From positions 1 through 9,558 of the forward strand of contig JAHDHM010000042.1 of NCBI GenBank assembly GCA_020631315.1: a DNA stretch of 9,558 nucleotides. The letters are read 5' to 3'. The notes beneath the pieces are model-generated. The model was given only the letters and a program-made list of their open reading frames with translations. It did not search any database and was not told the origin of the DNA. Below are positions 1 to 9,558 of this stretch, one piece after another. The position numbers and the translations under genes are program-made. The first letter of the stretch is position 1; each line of letters starts with the position of its first letter. This stretch comes from Acidimicrobiales bacterium (GTDB lineage: Bacteria > Actinomycetota > Acidimicrobiia > Acidimicrobiales > Poriferisodaliceae).

Positions 1-18
1 ACCAACCCCGATCCGAAG

Positions 19-33
19 ATTGTTCAGAACAAT
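19..33. promoter_or_regulatory. 15-bp perfect palindrome, possible operator
   Basis: The sequence ATTGTTC-A-GAACAAT is a perfect inverted repeat with 7-bp arms around one central base, in an unusually AT-rich patch for this GC-rich window. The single-base centre makes an RNA hairpin unlikely, so a DNA site for a dimeric repressor (for example a TetR-type regulator) is the better reading. It lies 3' of the minus-strand hydratase gene and near the window edge, so the gene it might control is probably outside the window. The rest of positions 1-104 shows no convincing gene. Confidence 0.35.
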
Positions 34-104
34 TCCTCGACCTCATGTCGATGGTTGCTCTGGGTGCGAGAACCCCGGAAACACGGGCTCTGCAGTACTT
101 CCGT

Positions 105-863
105 TCAGGATCCGGTCCAGTTCGGGGCCCGCTTCTCGATGAAGGCTCGAGGGCCCTCGCGGAAGTCATCCGTCGCCGCGAGGCGGCGCATCGACTCGTT
201 GCTGAGACGCCAGGCGGTGTCGTCGTCGGCGAACTCCGCCTCGATGATCACACTGCGACTCTCACGCACCGCCAGGGGCGCATTGGCGGCGATCCGGGCC
301 GCGAGCGCCATCGCCCGGTCCATGGCCTGGCCCGGCTCGCACAGTTCGTTGACGAGGCCGAGCTCCGCAGCTCGTTCGGCGGAGATCGGATCGCCCGTGA
401 GTGCGAGCTCCATGGCGATGTTGCGGGGGAGTGCCCTCGGTCCTCGGAACAGGCCGCCCGCTGCGGCCACGAGCGAGCGTTTCACCTCGGGGATGCCGAA
501 CCGTGCATCGGTCGACGCGACGATCAGATCGGAGGCCAGGGCGATCTCCATGCCACCGGCGAGTGCAGGGCCGTCGACGGCGGCGATGATCGGTTTGGTC
601 CGTGGGTACTTCACCAGGCCGGCGAAGCCGCCTCGCTTCGTCATGATGTTCCGGCCCTCGGCCACGGCTTTCAGGTCGGCGCCGGCACAGAACACCGGTC
701 CGGTGCCGGCGATGATCCCGACCCACAGCGACGGGTCCGCTTCGAAGGCGTCGAGATGGGCCTCCATCTCCGCCGAGACGGTCTCGTTGACGGCGTTGCG
801 GGCCTCCGGGCGGTTCAAGGTGAACACGGCCACGTGACCTTCGGTGTGGAAGTCGACTGCCAT
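105..863 (-). CDS. Enoyl-CoA hydratase/isomerase (crotonase) family protein
   Basis: A 252-residue crotonase-fold protein, the normal length for a stand-alone enoyl-CoA hydratase, expected to hydrate 2-enoyl-CoA thioesters in cytosolic fatty acid, steroid or amino acid breakdown. The N-terminus reads as the usual strand plus NRPEARNAV (17-25). Oxyanion-hole segments are CAGADL (59-64) and PALAGG (99-104). Both acidic residues of true hydratases appear present: Glu126 in FGIPEV and Glu152 in AMELALTGD, so activity is likely. The FGIPEVKR...VAAAGG stretch is typical of an actinobacterial EchA-like subgroup, but the substrate cannot be read from this. I chose the ATG at 863 (MAVDF) because family members begin this way; an in-frame ATG at 875 would add four residues, and neither has a clear ribosome binding site. 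The gene diverges from the dioxygenase at 941, and no operon partner is visible inside the window. Confidence 0.9.
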   Translation of the reverse strand: MAVDFHTEGHVAVFTLNRPEARNAVNETVSAEMEAHLDAFEADPSLWVGIIAGTGPVFCAGADLKAVAEGRNIMTKRGGFAGLVKYPRTKPIIAAVDGPALAGGMEIALASDLIVASTDARFGIPEVKRSLVAAAGGLFRGPRALPRNIAMELALTGDPISAERAAELGLVNELCEPGQAMDRAMALAARIAANAPLAVRESRSVIIEAEFADDDTAWRLSNESMRRLAATDDFREGPRAFIEKRAPNWTGS

Positions 864-940
864 GGCGGCGACCATAACCGGCCCGTGCCGGGCGAGCCTC
901 GGCCAGCTGTTCGGTCCAGGCGAGCCGTGGATGCCAGAGT

Positions 941-1780
941 GTGGCCGTGCAGATCACCCCGCTCACCCCTCATCTCGGCGTCCAGGTCGACGGCGTCGAC
1001 CTGAGGGCCCTCGCTGCTCCAGGGAACGACGCCGACGCGTTCGTGCAGCTGCTGTGGGACCACGGGGTGGTCGTCGTTCGTGACCAGGACGTCGACCGAG
1101 CGACGCACAAGGAGCTCGGCCGCCGCTTCGGGCCATTGCACGTGCATCCGTCGAAGCGTCATCCCGACGCCAAGGGTGACAAGGAGATCTTCACCGTCAC
1201 GGCAGGCGAGGCGACCCGACGCGTCAACGGGGGACGCTGGCACAGCGACGTGTCGTGCGACGAGAACCCACCGGCGGCATCGCTGCTGCGGCTCCTCGAA
1301 GCGCCGCCCGTCGGTGGCGACACGGTCTTCGCCGACATGCACCGGGCCTTCACGACGCTGTCTGCACCGATCCAGGATCTCCTGCTCGGACTCGAGGCAT
1401 TCCACGACGGACGTCGAGACCTCCGCTGGTACGGCATCGAACTGCAGCCGGGCCAGACCTACCCCTCGTGCACCCACCCTGTCGTCGTCGCGCACCCGGT
1501 CACGGGCAAACCGATCCTGCACGTGAACGAGGCGTTCACGGAGCACCTCGTCGGCCTGGACGCACTCGAGTCCGAGGCGATCCTCACGATGGTCTACGAC
1601 CACATCGCCCGCCGTCCCGAACTCCACTGTCGCGTGCGCTGGGAGCCGGGGACCATCGTCATCTGGGACAACCGGGCCGTGCAGCACCATGCCGTTGCCG
1701 ACTACCTCCCCGCGAACCGGCGCGGCGAACGGGTCACGATCGAGGGGCAGGGCCGGCCGGCGGCCTGGGCCGCCCACTGA
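941..1780 (+). CDS. TauD/TfdA-family Fe(II)/2-oxoglutarate-dependent dioxygenase
   Basis: A 279-residue protein, close to the roughly 283 residues of E. coli TauD. Family members use Fe(II), O2 and 2-oxoglutarate to hydroxylate substrates such as taurine, alkyl sulfates or aryloxyacetates in the cytosol. The iron-binding facial triad is visible: His101 and Asp103 in WHSDV, and His249 in WDNRAVQHHA. Arg264 sits 15 residues after the last His, as does the 2-oxoglutarate-binding Arg of TauD. The FGPLHVHP segment (63-70) matches the TauD region containing a substrate-contacting His. The taurine-binding Asn of TauD is not clearly conserved here (an Asn lies one residue off, at 96), so the substrate is left open. 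The start is GTG at 941, since the nearby ATG at 931 is out of frame; no strong ribosome binding site is seen. It is divergent from the hydratase with a gap of about 77 bp, and followed after 80 bp by a small zinc-ribbon ORF. Confidence 0.9.
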   Translation: MAVQITPLTPHLGVQVDGVDLRALAAPGNDADAFVQLLWDHGVVVVRDQDVDRATHKELGRRFGPLHVHPSKRHPDAKGDKEIFTVTAGEATRRVNGGRWHSDVSCDENPPAASLLRLLEAPPVGGDTVFADMHRAFTTLSAPIQDLLLGLEAFHDGRRDLRWYGIELQPGQTYPSCTHPVVVAHPVTGKPILHVNEAFTEHLVGLDALESEAILTMVYDHIARRPELHCRVRWEPGTIVIWDNRAVQHHAVADYLPANRRGERVTIEGQGRPAAWAAH

Positions 1781-1860
1781 TGGGCCATCACCGGTAATTC
1801 GTCGAGAATCCACTCAACCCCGGCGCCCGACGCGTCGATTCCAGTTGCATGGGTGCGGCG

Positions 1861-2025
1861 ATGACGACGAAACAGTGCGATGGATGCGACGGTGCAGCCG
1901 TGCATCGTCTCTATCTGCACCGTGAGCGCGTCGACCTGTGCCGATGCACGGCCTGCGGTGCTGAATGGGACGAACGCCCCGCTGGCAGCGAGCCCGTGAA
2001 CGGGCCCGACTCGACCTACGCCTGA
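1861..2025 (+). CDS. Small zinc-ribbon-like protein (54 residues)
   Basis: A short reading frame of 54 residues from the ATG at 1861 (58 from the ATG at 1849) that is easy to miss. It carries five cysteines in a CxxC (Cys6, Cys9) and CxCxxC (Cys27, Cys29, Cys32) arrangement, with a short beta-like stretch HRLYLHRERVDL between them and GAEWDE after the last pair. That layout is typical of a single treble-clef or rubredoxin-like zinc ribbon. About 72% of third codon positions are G or C, which fits coding in this genome though lower than the large neighbours. No good ribosome binding site precedes either ATG. The stop lies inside the 3' end of the convergent gene, overlapping it by 10 bp. The function is unknown; such ribbons often bind nucleic acid or protein partners. 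Conservation of the Cys pattern in relatives would settle whether it is real. Confidence 0.55.
   Translation: MTTKQCDGCDGAAVHRLYLHRERVDLCRCTACGAEWDERPAGSEPVNGPDSTYA
1980..2005 (-). terminator. Possible terminator hairpins of the minus-strand RG-rich gene
   Basis: Reading on the minus strand, just past the stop of the RG-rich gene, is a 5-bp GC stem GCCCG-TTCA-CGGGC (1992-2005) followed by a second short CGCT/AGCG stem (1980-1990). There is no T-tract, so this would be an actinobacterial-style hairpin at best. It lies within the small zinc-ribbon ORF on the other strand, and the stems may only reflect GC-rich coding sequence. Confidence 0.25.
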
Positions 2026-3638
2026 GCCTCGTCCTCGGCGGCAGCCTCTTCGGCCGGAGCCTCAGCAGCGGCTTCCTCGGCGGGAGCCTCAGGAGCGGCT
2101 TCCTCGGCGACAGCCTCTTCGGCCGGAGCCTCAGCAGGAGCTTCCTCGGCGGCAGCTTCCTCGGCCGGAGCCTCAGGAGCGGCTTCCTCGACGGCGGGTG
2201 CAGCCTCGGGCGCCTCGGCAGCAGCAACGGGCGCCTCGGCAGCAGGTGCCTCAGTGGTCGGCGCTTCCTCTGGGGTGCCTTCGGCAGCAGGAGCCTCGGC
2301 AGCGGGAGCCTCAGCGGCCGGCGCCGGCGCCGGTGCGGTCTCGGGCTTCGGCGGCAGCGGCTTCTGGCCGCCCTTGTTGGCGCCACCCTTGCCGCGGCGA
2401 GGGCGACGTGACGGGGTCACGCCGAACTTGGCGGCGATCTCGGGCAGCTGGCTCGCCACCTTCTTGACCATCTCGAGCAGCTCGTCGGTCGGCTCGGCCG
2501 GGACGTGCTCGAGCACGAAGTGTGGGCGCACCACCGAACGGCTCACGGCGTCGAGGACGGTCGCGAGGCGCTGCTGCGAGGTGTCGGCATCGACCGAGGT
2601 GTTGGTGGCCTCGATGAGCCGCTGCAGGAGCTCGGGCGGCAGCTGGGCGCCGGCCTTCGGGCTGCGGGAGCTGACGCGCAGGGCACGCACGACGCGGCCC
2701 TCGTTGAGCGTCGAGGTGACCTCTTCGACCCACTCGGTCTGAGCTCGCTCGACTCGGTCGTTGAGGGCGGTGCGCAGCCTCTCGGCGAGCTCACGGCTCT
2801 CGGCATCACGGGCCGTCTCGGCGGCGACGACCGAACGCAGGTCGCGCAGGTCGATCTCGTCGACGTCGGCCAGGGCGGCCTCGGCGCGGTCGCGCCACTC
2901 GGCCTCGCGCAGGCGAGGCATCATGCCCTCGGCGAGGGTGAGCAGTGCGGTGCCGTCGATCGGGTCGGTGCCGTCGGCAGCGGCCTTCTCGTTCTGGGTC
3001 TCGATCTCCTTGCGGACGGCCTGGATGCCGCCACGGGAGAGCTGTTCGCCGACGATGCGCTGCTCCTCGGGGAGCGACTCGATCCAGGCGCTGCGATGGG
3101 CGCGGCCCGGACGGAGGCGCTTGGGCTTCGGGCGATCCGGGCGCTCGTCGCGGCGCGGGCCTCGGCCGCCACCGTCGCGTCCGCCGCGACCGCGCTCGCC
3201 GTCGCGTCCGCCGCGACCGCGCTCGCCGTCGCGGCCACCGCGACCGCGCTCGCCGTCACCGCGCTCGCCACGGTCACCATCGCGTCCGCGGCCACCGTCG
3301 CGACCACGGCCACGTCCGCGGCCGCCACCGTCGCGATCGCCGCGGCCCTTGCGTTCCTTCCACGTGGTGGTCACGCCACCCTCGAAGGTGCCGCCGATGA
3401 GCTCGATGGTCTCGGCCGCGGGCTTGCCGCTGCGCGCCTTCGGCGGCATCACGGCGTCGATGTACACGCCGTTCAGTGCGAAGTCGGCTTCGGCGCGCAC
3501 GACGTCGCCGGGCTGCACCCCGTCGTAGAGCAGGGAGGCGTCGAGCGTGCCCTTGGGCTGCTTGGCTCCGGCAGCACGCCAGGTCCAGGTGCCGTCACCG
3601 CGGTCACTGGTCAGCTCGATTTCGATACGACGGGTCAT
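2016..3638 (-). CDS. Unknown protein with RG-rich tract and Ala/Pro/Glu tail, possible RNA-binding protein
   Basis: A 540-residue protein I do not recognise as a named family. Visible regions in order: residues 1-66 are short beta-like segments (GTWTWRAAGAK, PGDVVRAEADF) that could be a small OB-like fold; 97-168 is a low-complexity Arg/Gly/Asp tract with three copies of a nine-residue GERGRGGRD-type unit; 171-410 is a charged, mostly helical core beginning KPKRLRPGRAHRSAW; 410-420 is a basic patch RRPRRGKGG; 427-540 is a disordered tail of Ala, Pro and Glu repeats. There is no signal peptide or membrane segment. RG tracts and such tails occur in actinobacterial RNase E, Rho and IF-2, so a ribonucleoprotein role is plausible but inferred. 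The ATG at 3638 is chosen because GGAG lies 6 nt upstream; a TTG at 3650 would overlap that site. It is divergent from the CoA-transferase and convergent with the zinc-ribbon ORF. Confidence 0.8.
   Translation of the reverse strand: MTRRIEIELTSDRGDGTWTWRAAGAKQPKGTLDASLLYDGVQPGDVVRAEADFALNGVYIDAVMPPKARSGKPAAETIELIGGTFEGGVTTTWKERKGRGDRDGGGRGRGRGRDGGRGRDGDRGERGDGERGRGGRDGERGRGGRDGERGRGGRDGGGRGPRRDERPDRPKPKRLRPGRAHRSAWIESLPEEQRIVGEQLSRGGIQAVRKEIETQNEKAAADGTDPIDGTALLTLAEGMMPRLREAEWRDRAEAALADVDEIDLRDLRSVVAAETARDAESRELAERLRTALNDRVERAQTEWVEEVTSTLNEGRVVRALRVSSRSPKAGAQLPPELLQRLIEATNTSVDADTSQQRLATVLDAVSRSVVRPHFVLEHVPAEPTDELLEMVKKVASQLPEIAAKFGVTPSRRPRRGKGGANKGGQKPLPPKPETAPAPAPAAEAPAAEAPAAEGTPEEAPTTEAPAAEAPVAAAEAPEAAPAVEEAAPEAPAEEAAAEEAPAEAPAEEAVAEEAAPEAPAEEAAAEAPAEEAAAEDEAQA
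2019..2360 (-). repeat. Degenerate Ala/Pro/Glu-coding repeats in the C-terminal tail
   Basis: This stretch encodes residues 427-540 of the RG-rich protein, made of imperfect APAEEAAAE-like units. At the DNA level a 26-bp segment starting at 2043 recurs at 2112, a spacing of 69 bp (23 codons), and a second segment near 2082 recurs near 2167. Spacings divisible by three keep the frame open, so the tail can grow or shrink by slippage or recombination without breaking the gene. Confidence 0.8.
3178..3258 (-). repeat. Three tandem 27-bp units in the RG-rich tract
   Basis: Units lie at 3178-3204, 3205-3231 and 3232-3258. The first two are identical and the third differs at a few bases. Each encodes nine residues of a GERGRGGRD type on the minus strand. 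The wider low-complexity RG tract spans about 3153-3350. A 27-bp period keeps the frame, so copy number may vary between strains. Confidence 0.9.
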
Positions 3639-3657
3639 GACGAACTCCAAGTGGAGT
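3639..3657 (-). promoter_or_regulatory. Ribosome binding site of the RG-rich gene, within a small hairpin
   Basis: On the minus strand GGAG (complement of 3645-3648) sits 6 nt before the ATG at 3638 and decides that start. The same bases can pair in the stem ACTCC-ACTT-GGAGT (3644-3657), a 5-bp stem with a 4-nt loop, which would hide the ribosome binding site in the mRNA. The ribosome binding site is well supported; a regulatory effect of the hairpin is inference. Confidence 0.6.
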
Positions 3658-3661
3658 GGAT

Positions 3662-3681
3662 GACGCCTTCAGGGAGGCGTC
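3662..3681. promoter_or_regulatory. 7-bp inverted repeat in the divergent intergenic region
   Basis: GACGCCT and AGGCGTC form perfect 7-bp arms around the 6-bp spacer TCAGGG, midway between the divergent starts at 3638 and 3724. It could be an operator serving either promoter or a hairpin in the leader of the minus-strand transcript. A weak candidate -10 box for the plus-strand gene, TACATT, lies at 3701-3706 without a convincing -35. Confidence 0.3.
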
Positions 3682-3723
3682 GGACAACAGCTGACCAGAC
3701 TACATTCCGCTCAGGGGGCAGCC

Positions 3724-4935
3724 ATGGCCGAATCGCAGGGAACACAGGGATCGCTCGACGGCGACTCCGGGCGGGCGATGGTGGATCCGCTCGGTGGACT
3801 CCGCGTGCTCGAGCTCGCGAACTGGGCGGCTGCGCCGTGCGCGGCCGCGGTGATGGCCGACCTCGGCGCCGACGTGATCAAGGTCGAGCCGCCGACCGGC
3901 GACAGCATGCGCGGCCGGCTGCGGCAGGCGGCGCTCGGGCCCGACGAGGTCAACCCGGACCATCCGTTCCAGTTCGCCAACCGCGGGAAGCGGTCGATCG
4001 CCCTCGATCTCGGCACACCCGACGGCGCGGCCACCGCGCTGCGGATCGCCGCCACCTGCGACGTCGTCATCACCAACCTCGTTCCCGACCGACGCCAGAA
4101 GTACGGGCTCGACGTCGACGACCTGTTCGCCGTGAAGTCCGACCTCGTGATCGGTCTGTTCAGCGGCTACGGGGAGGAGGGCGACGAGGCGTCGCGTCTC
4201 GGTTACGACACCACCGCGTTCTTCGCCCGGTCGGGTCTGCAGGGTTCGATCGCCGGTCCCGACGGCGGCCCTCCACGCTTCCGGCCCGGGCAGGGCGACC
4301 ACACGGCCGGCATCGCGTTGTTCGGAGGCGTGATGGCGGCGCTGCGTGCGCGCGACATGACAGGGGAGGGGCAGGTCGTCGAGGGGACGTTGCTGCGCAC
4401 CGCCACGTGGACGCTCGCAATGGATCTCGCCACCGCTGCGGCGGATGGCAAGCCCACGGTCTCGCGTCCGCGGCACCAGACCGTCACGCCGCTGATCGAG
4501 CCGTTCGAGTGTGCCGACGGCAAGTGGTTCCAGATGTCGAACCCGAACCCCGCGTTGTGGACTGCGTTCTGCGCCGCGATCGAGCGCCCCGACCTGAACG
4601 AGCCGCCGTTCGACTCGCCGGTCGAACGGTTCCGCCGCAACGGCGAGCTGATGGCCGAACTCGACCGGGTCTTCGCCGAGCGCACCCGGGCCGAATGGGG
4701 CGAGGCCCTCGACGCGCACGGCATCACGTGGGCGCCGATCAACGACACTGTCGAGGCCTTCAACGACCCGCAGGTCCGTGCGACGGGCGCCTTCGAATCG
4801 GTCGAGCATCCGACGGCGGGCACGTTCGACACCGTCGCCGCACCCTTCCGGATGCGCACCGCGACCTCGCACGTGCGCGGCCCCGCCCCCGAGATCGGCG
4901 AGCACACAGCCGAGGTACTCGCCGAGCTGGACTGA
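3724..4935 (+). CDS. Class III CoA-transferase (CaiB/BaiF family)
   Basis: A 403-residue cytosolic enzyme of the family that moves CoA between carboxylic acids, as in formyl-CoA, carnitine-CoA, or 2-methylacyl-CoA (racemase) chemistry; length fits the family. Visible motifs: GGLRVLEL (24-31), LGADVIKVEPP (47-57), NRGKRSIALDL (86-96), and SGYGEEG...RLGYD with the predicted catalytic aspartate Asp162, which forms the aspartyl-CoA intermediate in characterised members. TGEGQVVEGTLL (213-224) is the usual dimer-interlocking region. The substrate cannot be read from sequence. The ATG at 3724 follows an AGGGGG site (3713-3718) at 5 nt spacing; an alternative ATG at 3778 lacks one. The final codons lie in a 31-bp tandem duplication (4906-4967), which appears to have created the present stop and cost about three residues compared with the second copy. 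It diverges from the RG-rich gene and is separated from parC by a regulatory gap. Confidence 0.9.
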   Translation: MAESQGTQGSLDGDSGRAMVDPLGGLRVLELANWAAAPCAAAVMADLGADVIKVEPPTGDSMRGRLRQAALGPDEVNPDHPFQFANRGKRSIALDLGTPDGAATALRIAATCDVVITNLVPDRRQKYGLDVDDLFAVKSDLVIGLFSGYGEEGDEASRLGYDTTAFFARSGLQGSIAGPDGGPPRFRPGQGDHTAGIALFGGVMAALRARDMTGEGQVVEGTLLRTATWTLAMDLATAAADGKPTVSRPRHQTVTPLIEPFECADGKWFQMSNPNPALWTAFCAAIERPDLNEPPFDSPVERFRRNGELMAELDRVFAERTRAEWGEALDAHGITWAPINDTVEAFNDPQVRATGAFESVEHPTAGTFDTVAAPFRMRTATSHVRGPAPEIGEHTAEVLAELD

Positions 4936-4976
4936 CACAGCCGAGGTGCTCGCCGAGCTGGACCGGCACAGCTGAG
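4906..4976 (+). repeat. 31-bp tandem duplication across the CoA-transferase stop codon
   Basis: Two 31-bp units lie at 4906-4936 and 4937-4967, differing at only a few bases, followed by nine bases resembling the unit start (ACAGCTGAG, 4968-4976). The period is not a multiple of three. The first copy is read as TAEVLAELD then TGA (4933-4935). The second copy, read in the same register, would give TAEVLAELDRHS then TGA (4973-4975), probably the older gene end. Confidence 0.9.
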
Positions 4977-5000
4977 TTTCGGGGTCCGCCCGGAGCGAAA

Positions 5001-5016
5001 TCGAACAGAAGTTCGA
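5001..5016. promoter_or_regulatory. LexA/SOS box upstream of parC
   Basis: TCGAACAGAAGTTCGA is a perfect match to the TCGAAC-N4-GTTCGA LexA-binding consensus described for actinobacteria such as Mycobacterium and related to the Bacillus Cheo box. It lies 86 bp before the parC ATG and 65 bp after the CoA-transferase stop, and no other gene start is nearby, so parC-parE is the likely target. Binding by LexA in this organism is inference. Confidence 0.65.
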
Positions 5017-5048
5017 CGAGGGTCCGCCCTTCCGGGACACCCTCGTCG
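5014..5048 (+). terminator. Strong hairpin between the CoA-transferase and parC
   Basis: CGACGAGGGT (5014-5023) and ACCCTCGTCG (5039-5048) form a perfect 10-bp stem around a 15-nt loop that can itself pair CCC with GGG (5027-5029 with 5034-5036). There is no T-tract after it. It may end read-through from the CoA-transferase gene. Its left arm shares three bases with the LexA box, so it may instead matter in the parC leader if transcription starts further upstream. Confidence 0.45.
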
Positions 5049-5054
5049 TATCGT
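5049..5054 (+). promoter_or_regulatory. Weak candidate -10 box for the parC-parE operon
   Basis: TATCGT matches four of six bases of TATAAT and would place a transcript start near 5061, about 40 nt before the parC ATG, downstream of the LexA box. No convincing -35 box is visible 16-18 bp upstream. Confidence 0.25.
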
Positions 5055-5070
5055 GAATCGGTACCGAATC
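5055..5070. promoter_or_regulatory. 16-bp near-perfect palindrome in the parC leader
   Basis: GAATCGGTACCGAATC is an inverted repeat with one mismatched pair and no central spacer; its inner ten bases TCGGTACCGA are perfect. With no loop it is more likely a protein-binding DNA site than an RNA hairpin, if it has a role at all. It overlaps the predicted transcript start region. Confidence 0.3.
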
Positions 5071-5086
5071 GCCTGTTTCGCGAGCC

Positions 5087-5091
5087 AGGAG
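5087..5091 (+). promoter_or_regulatory. Ribosome binding site of parC
   Basis: AGGAG lies 11 nt before the ATG at 5103, a slightly long spacing. An in-frame TGA at 5097-5099 excludes any start further upstream in this frame, so the start is firm. The parE gene has the same AGGAG at the same 11-nt spacing (7534-7538). Confidence 0.6.
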
Positions 5092-5102
5092 CGCCCTGAT
5101 CG

Positions 5103-9558
<4,456 letters not shown>

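Noticed and set aside
1..46. A minus-strand reading frame from an ATG at 46 running off the left edge
   Set aside because: Only 15 codons are visible, there is no ribosome binding site, and the palindrome lies inside it, so it cannot be supported.
74..87. Terminator hairpin after the hydratase gene
   Set aside because: The stem CCCG/CGGG is only 4 bp with no T-tract.
815..1813. A 332-codon minus-strand open frame opposite the dioxygenase
   Set aside because: The plus strand has the complete iron-binding triad, and the antisense product matches nothing I know.
3178..3258. CRISPR array
   Set aside because: The 27-bp units are directly adjacent with no spacers and lie inside a coding RG tract.
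3700..5040. A 446-codon minus-strand open frame opposite the CoA-transferase
   Set aside because: The plus strand carries full CaiB family motifs and a ribosome binding site; the minus frame shows none.
2505..5099. An 864-codon plus-strand open frame crossing two genes
   Set aside because: It is antisense to the RG-rich gene and out of frame with the CoA-transferase. Its translation is low-complexity Ala/Thr/Val then Arg-rich, as expected from GC-rich shadow frames.

Overview
The window is GC-rich (about two thirds G+C, strong G/C preference at third codon positions) with short intergenic gaps. It encodes actinobacterial-type proteins. The topoisomerase pair most resembles the ParC/ParE lineage of high-GC actinobacteria, and the mix of acyl-CoA enzymes with an RG-rich, AEAP-tailed protein suggests an Acidimicrobiia-like actinomycete. 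That placement is inference; there is no rRNA or other marker gene here.

Left part (1-2025): a crotonase-fold enoyl-CoA hydratase on the minus strand (105-863) diverges from a TauD/TfdA-type Fe(II)/2-oxoglutarate dioxygenase (941-1780). After the dioxygenase lies a very small zinc-ribbon ORF (1861-2025), whose 3' end overlaps the 3' end of the next gene by 10 bp, tail to tail. At the far left edge is a perfect 15-bp palindrome in an AT-rich patch.

Middle (2016-4935): a minus-strand gene of unknown function (2016-3638) encodes a putative OB-like N-terminus, an Arg/Gly/Asp-rich tract, a helical core, a basic patch and a long Ala/Pro/Glu tail, a layout typical of RNA-associated actinobacterial proteins. 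It diverges from a class III (CaiB/BaiF) CoA-transferase (3724-4935). The end of the CoA-transferase gene carries a frame-shifting 31-bp tandem duplication that appears to have changed its C-terminus.

Right part (4936-9558): a 167-bp regulatory gap holds a perfect actinobacterial-type LexA/SOS box (TCGAAC-N4-GTTCGA), a strong hairpin and a second palindrome. Then come parC (5103-7553) and parE (7550 to the window edge), joined by a 4-bp ATGA overlap and so presumably co-translated. Together they form a type IIA topoisomerase, best called topoisomerase IV, that would decatenate and relax DNA. The SOS box suggests DNA-damage-inducible expression, which is the most notable hypothesis here. No phage, CRISPR, insertion sequence or tRNA/rRNA was seen, and no gap between genes exceeds 300 bp.
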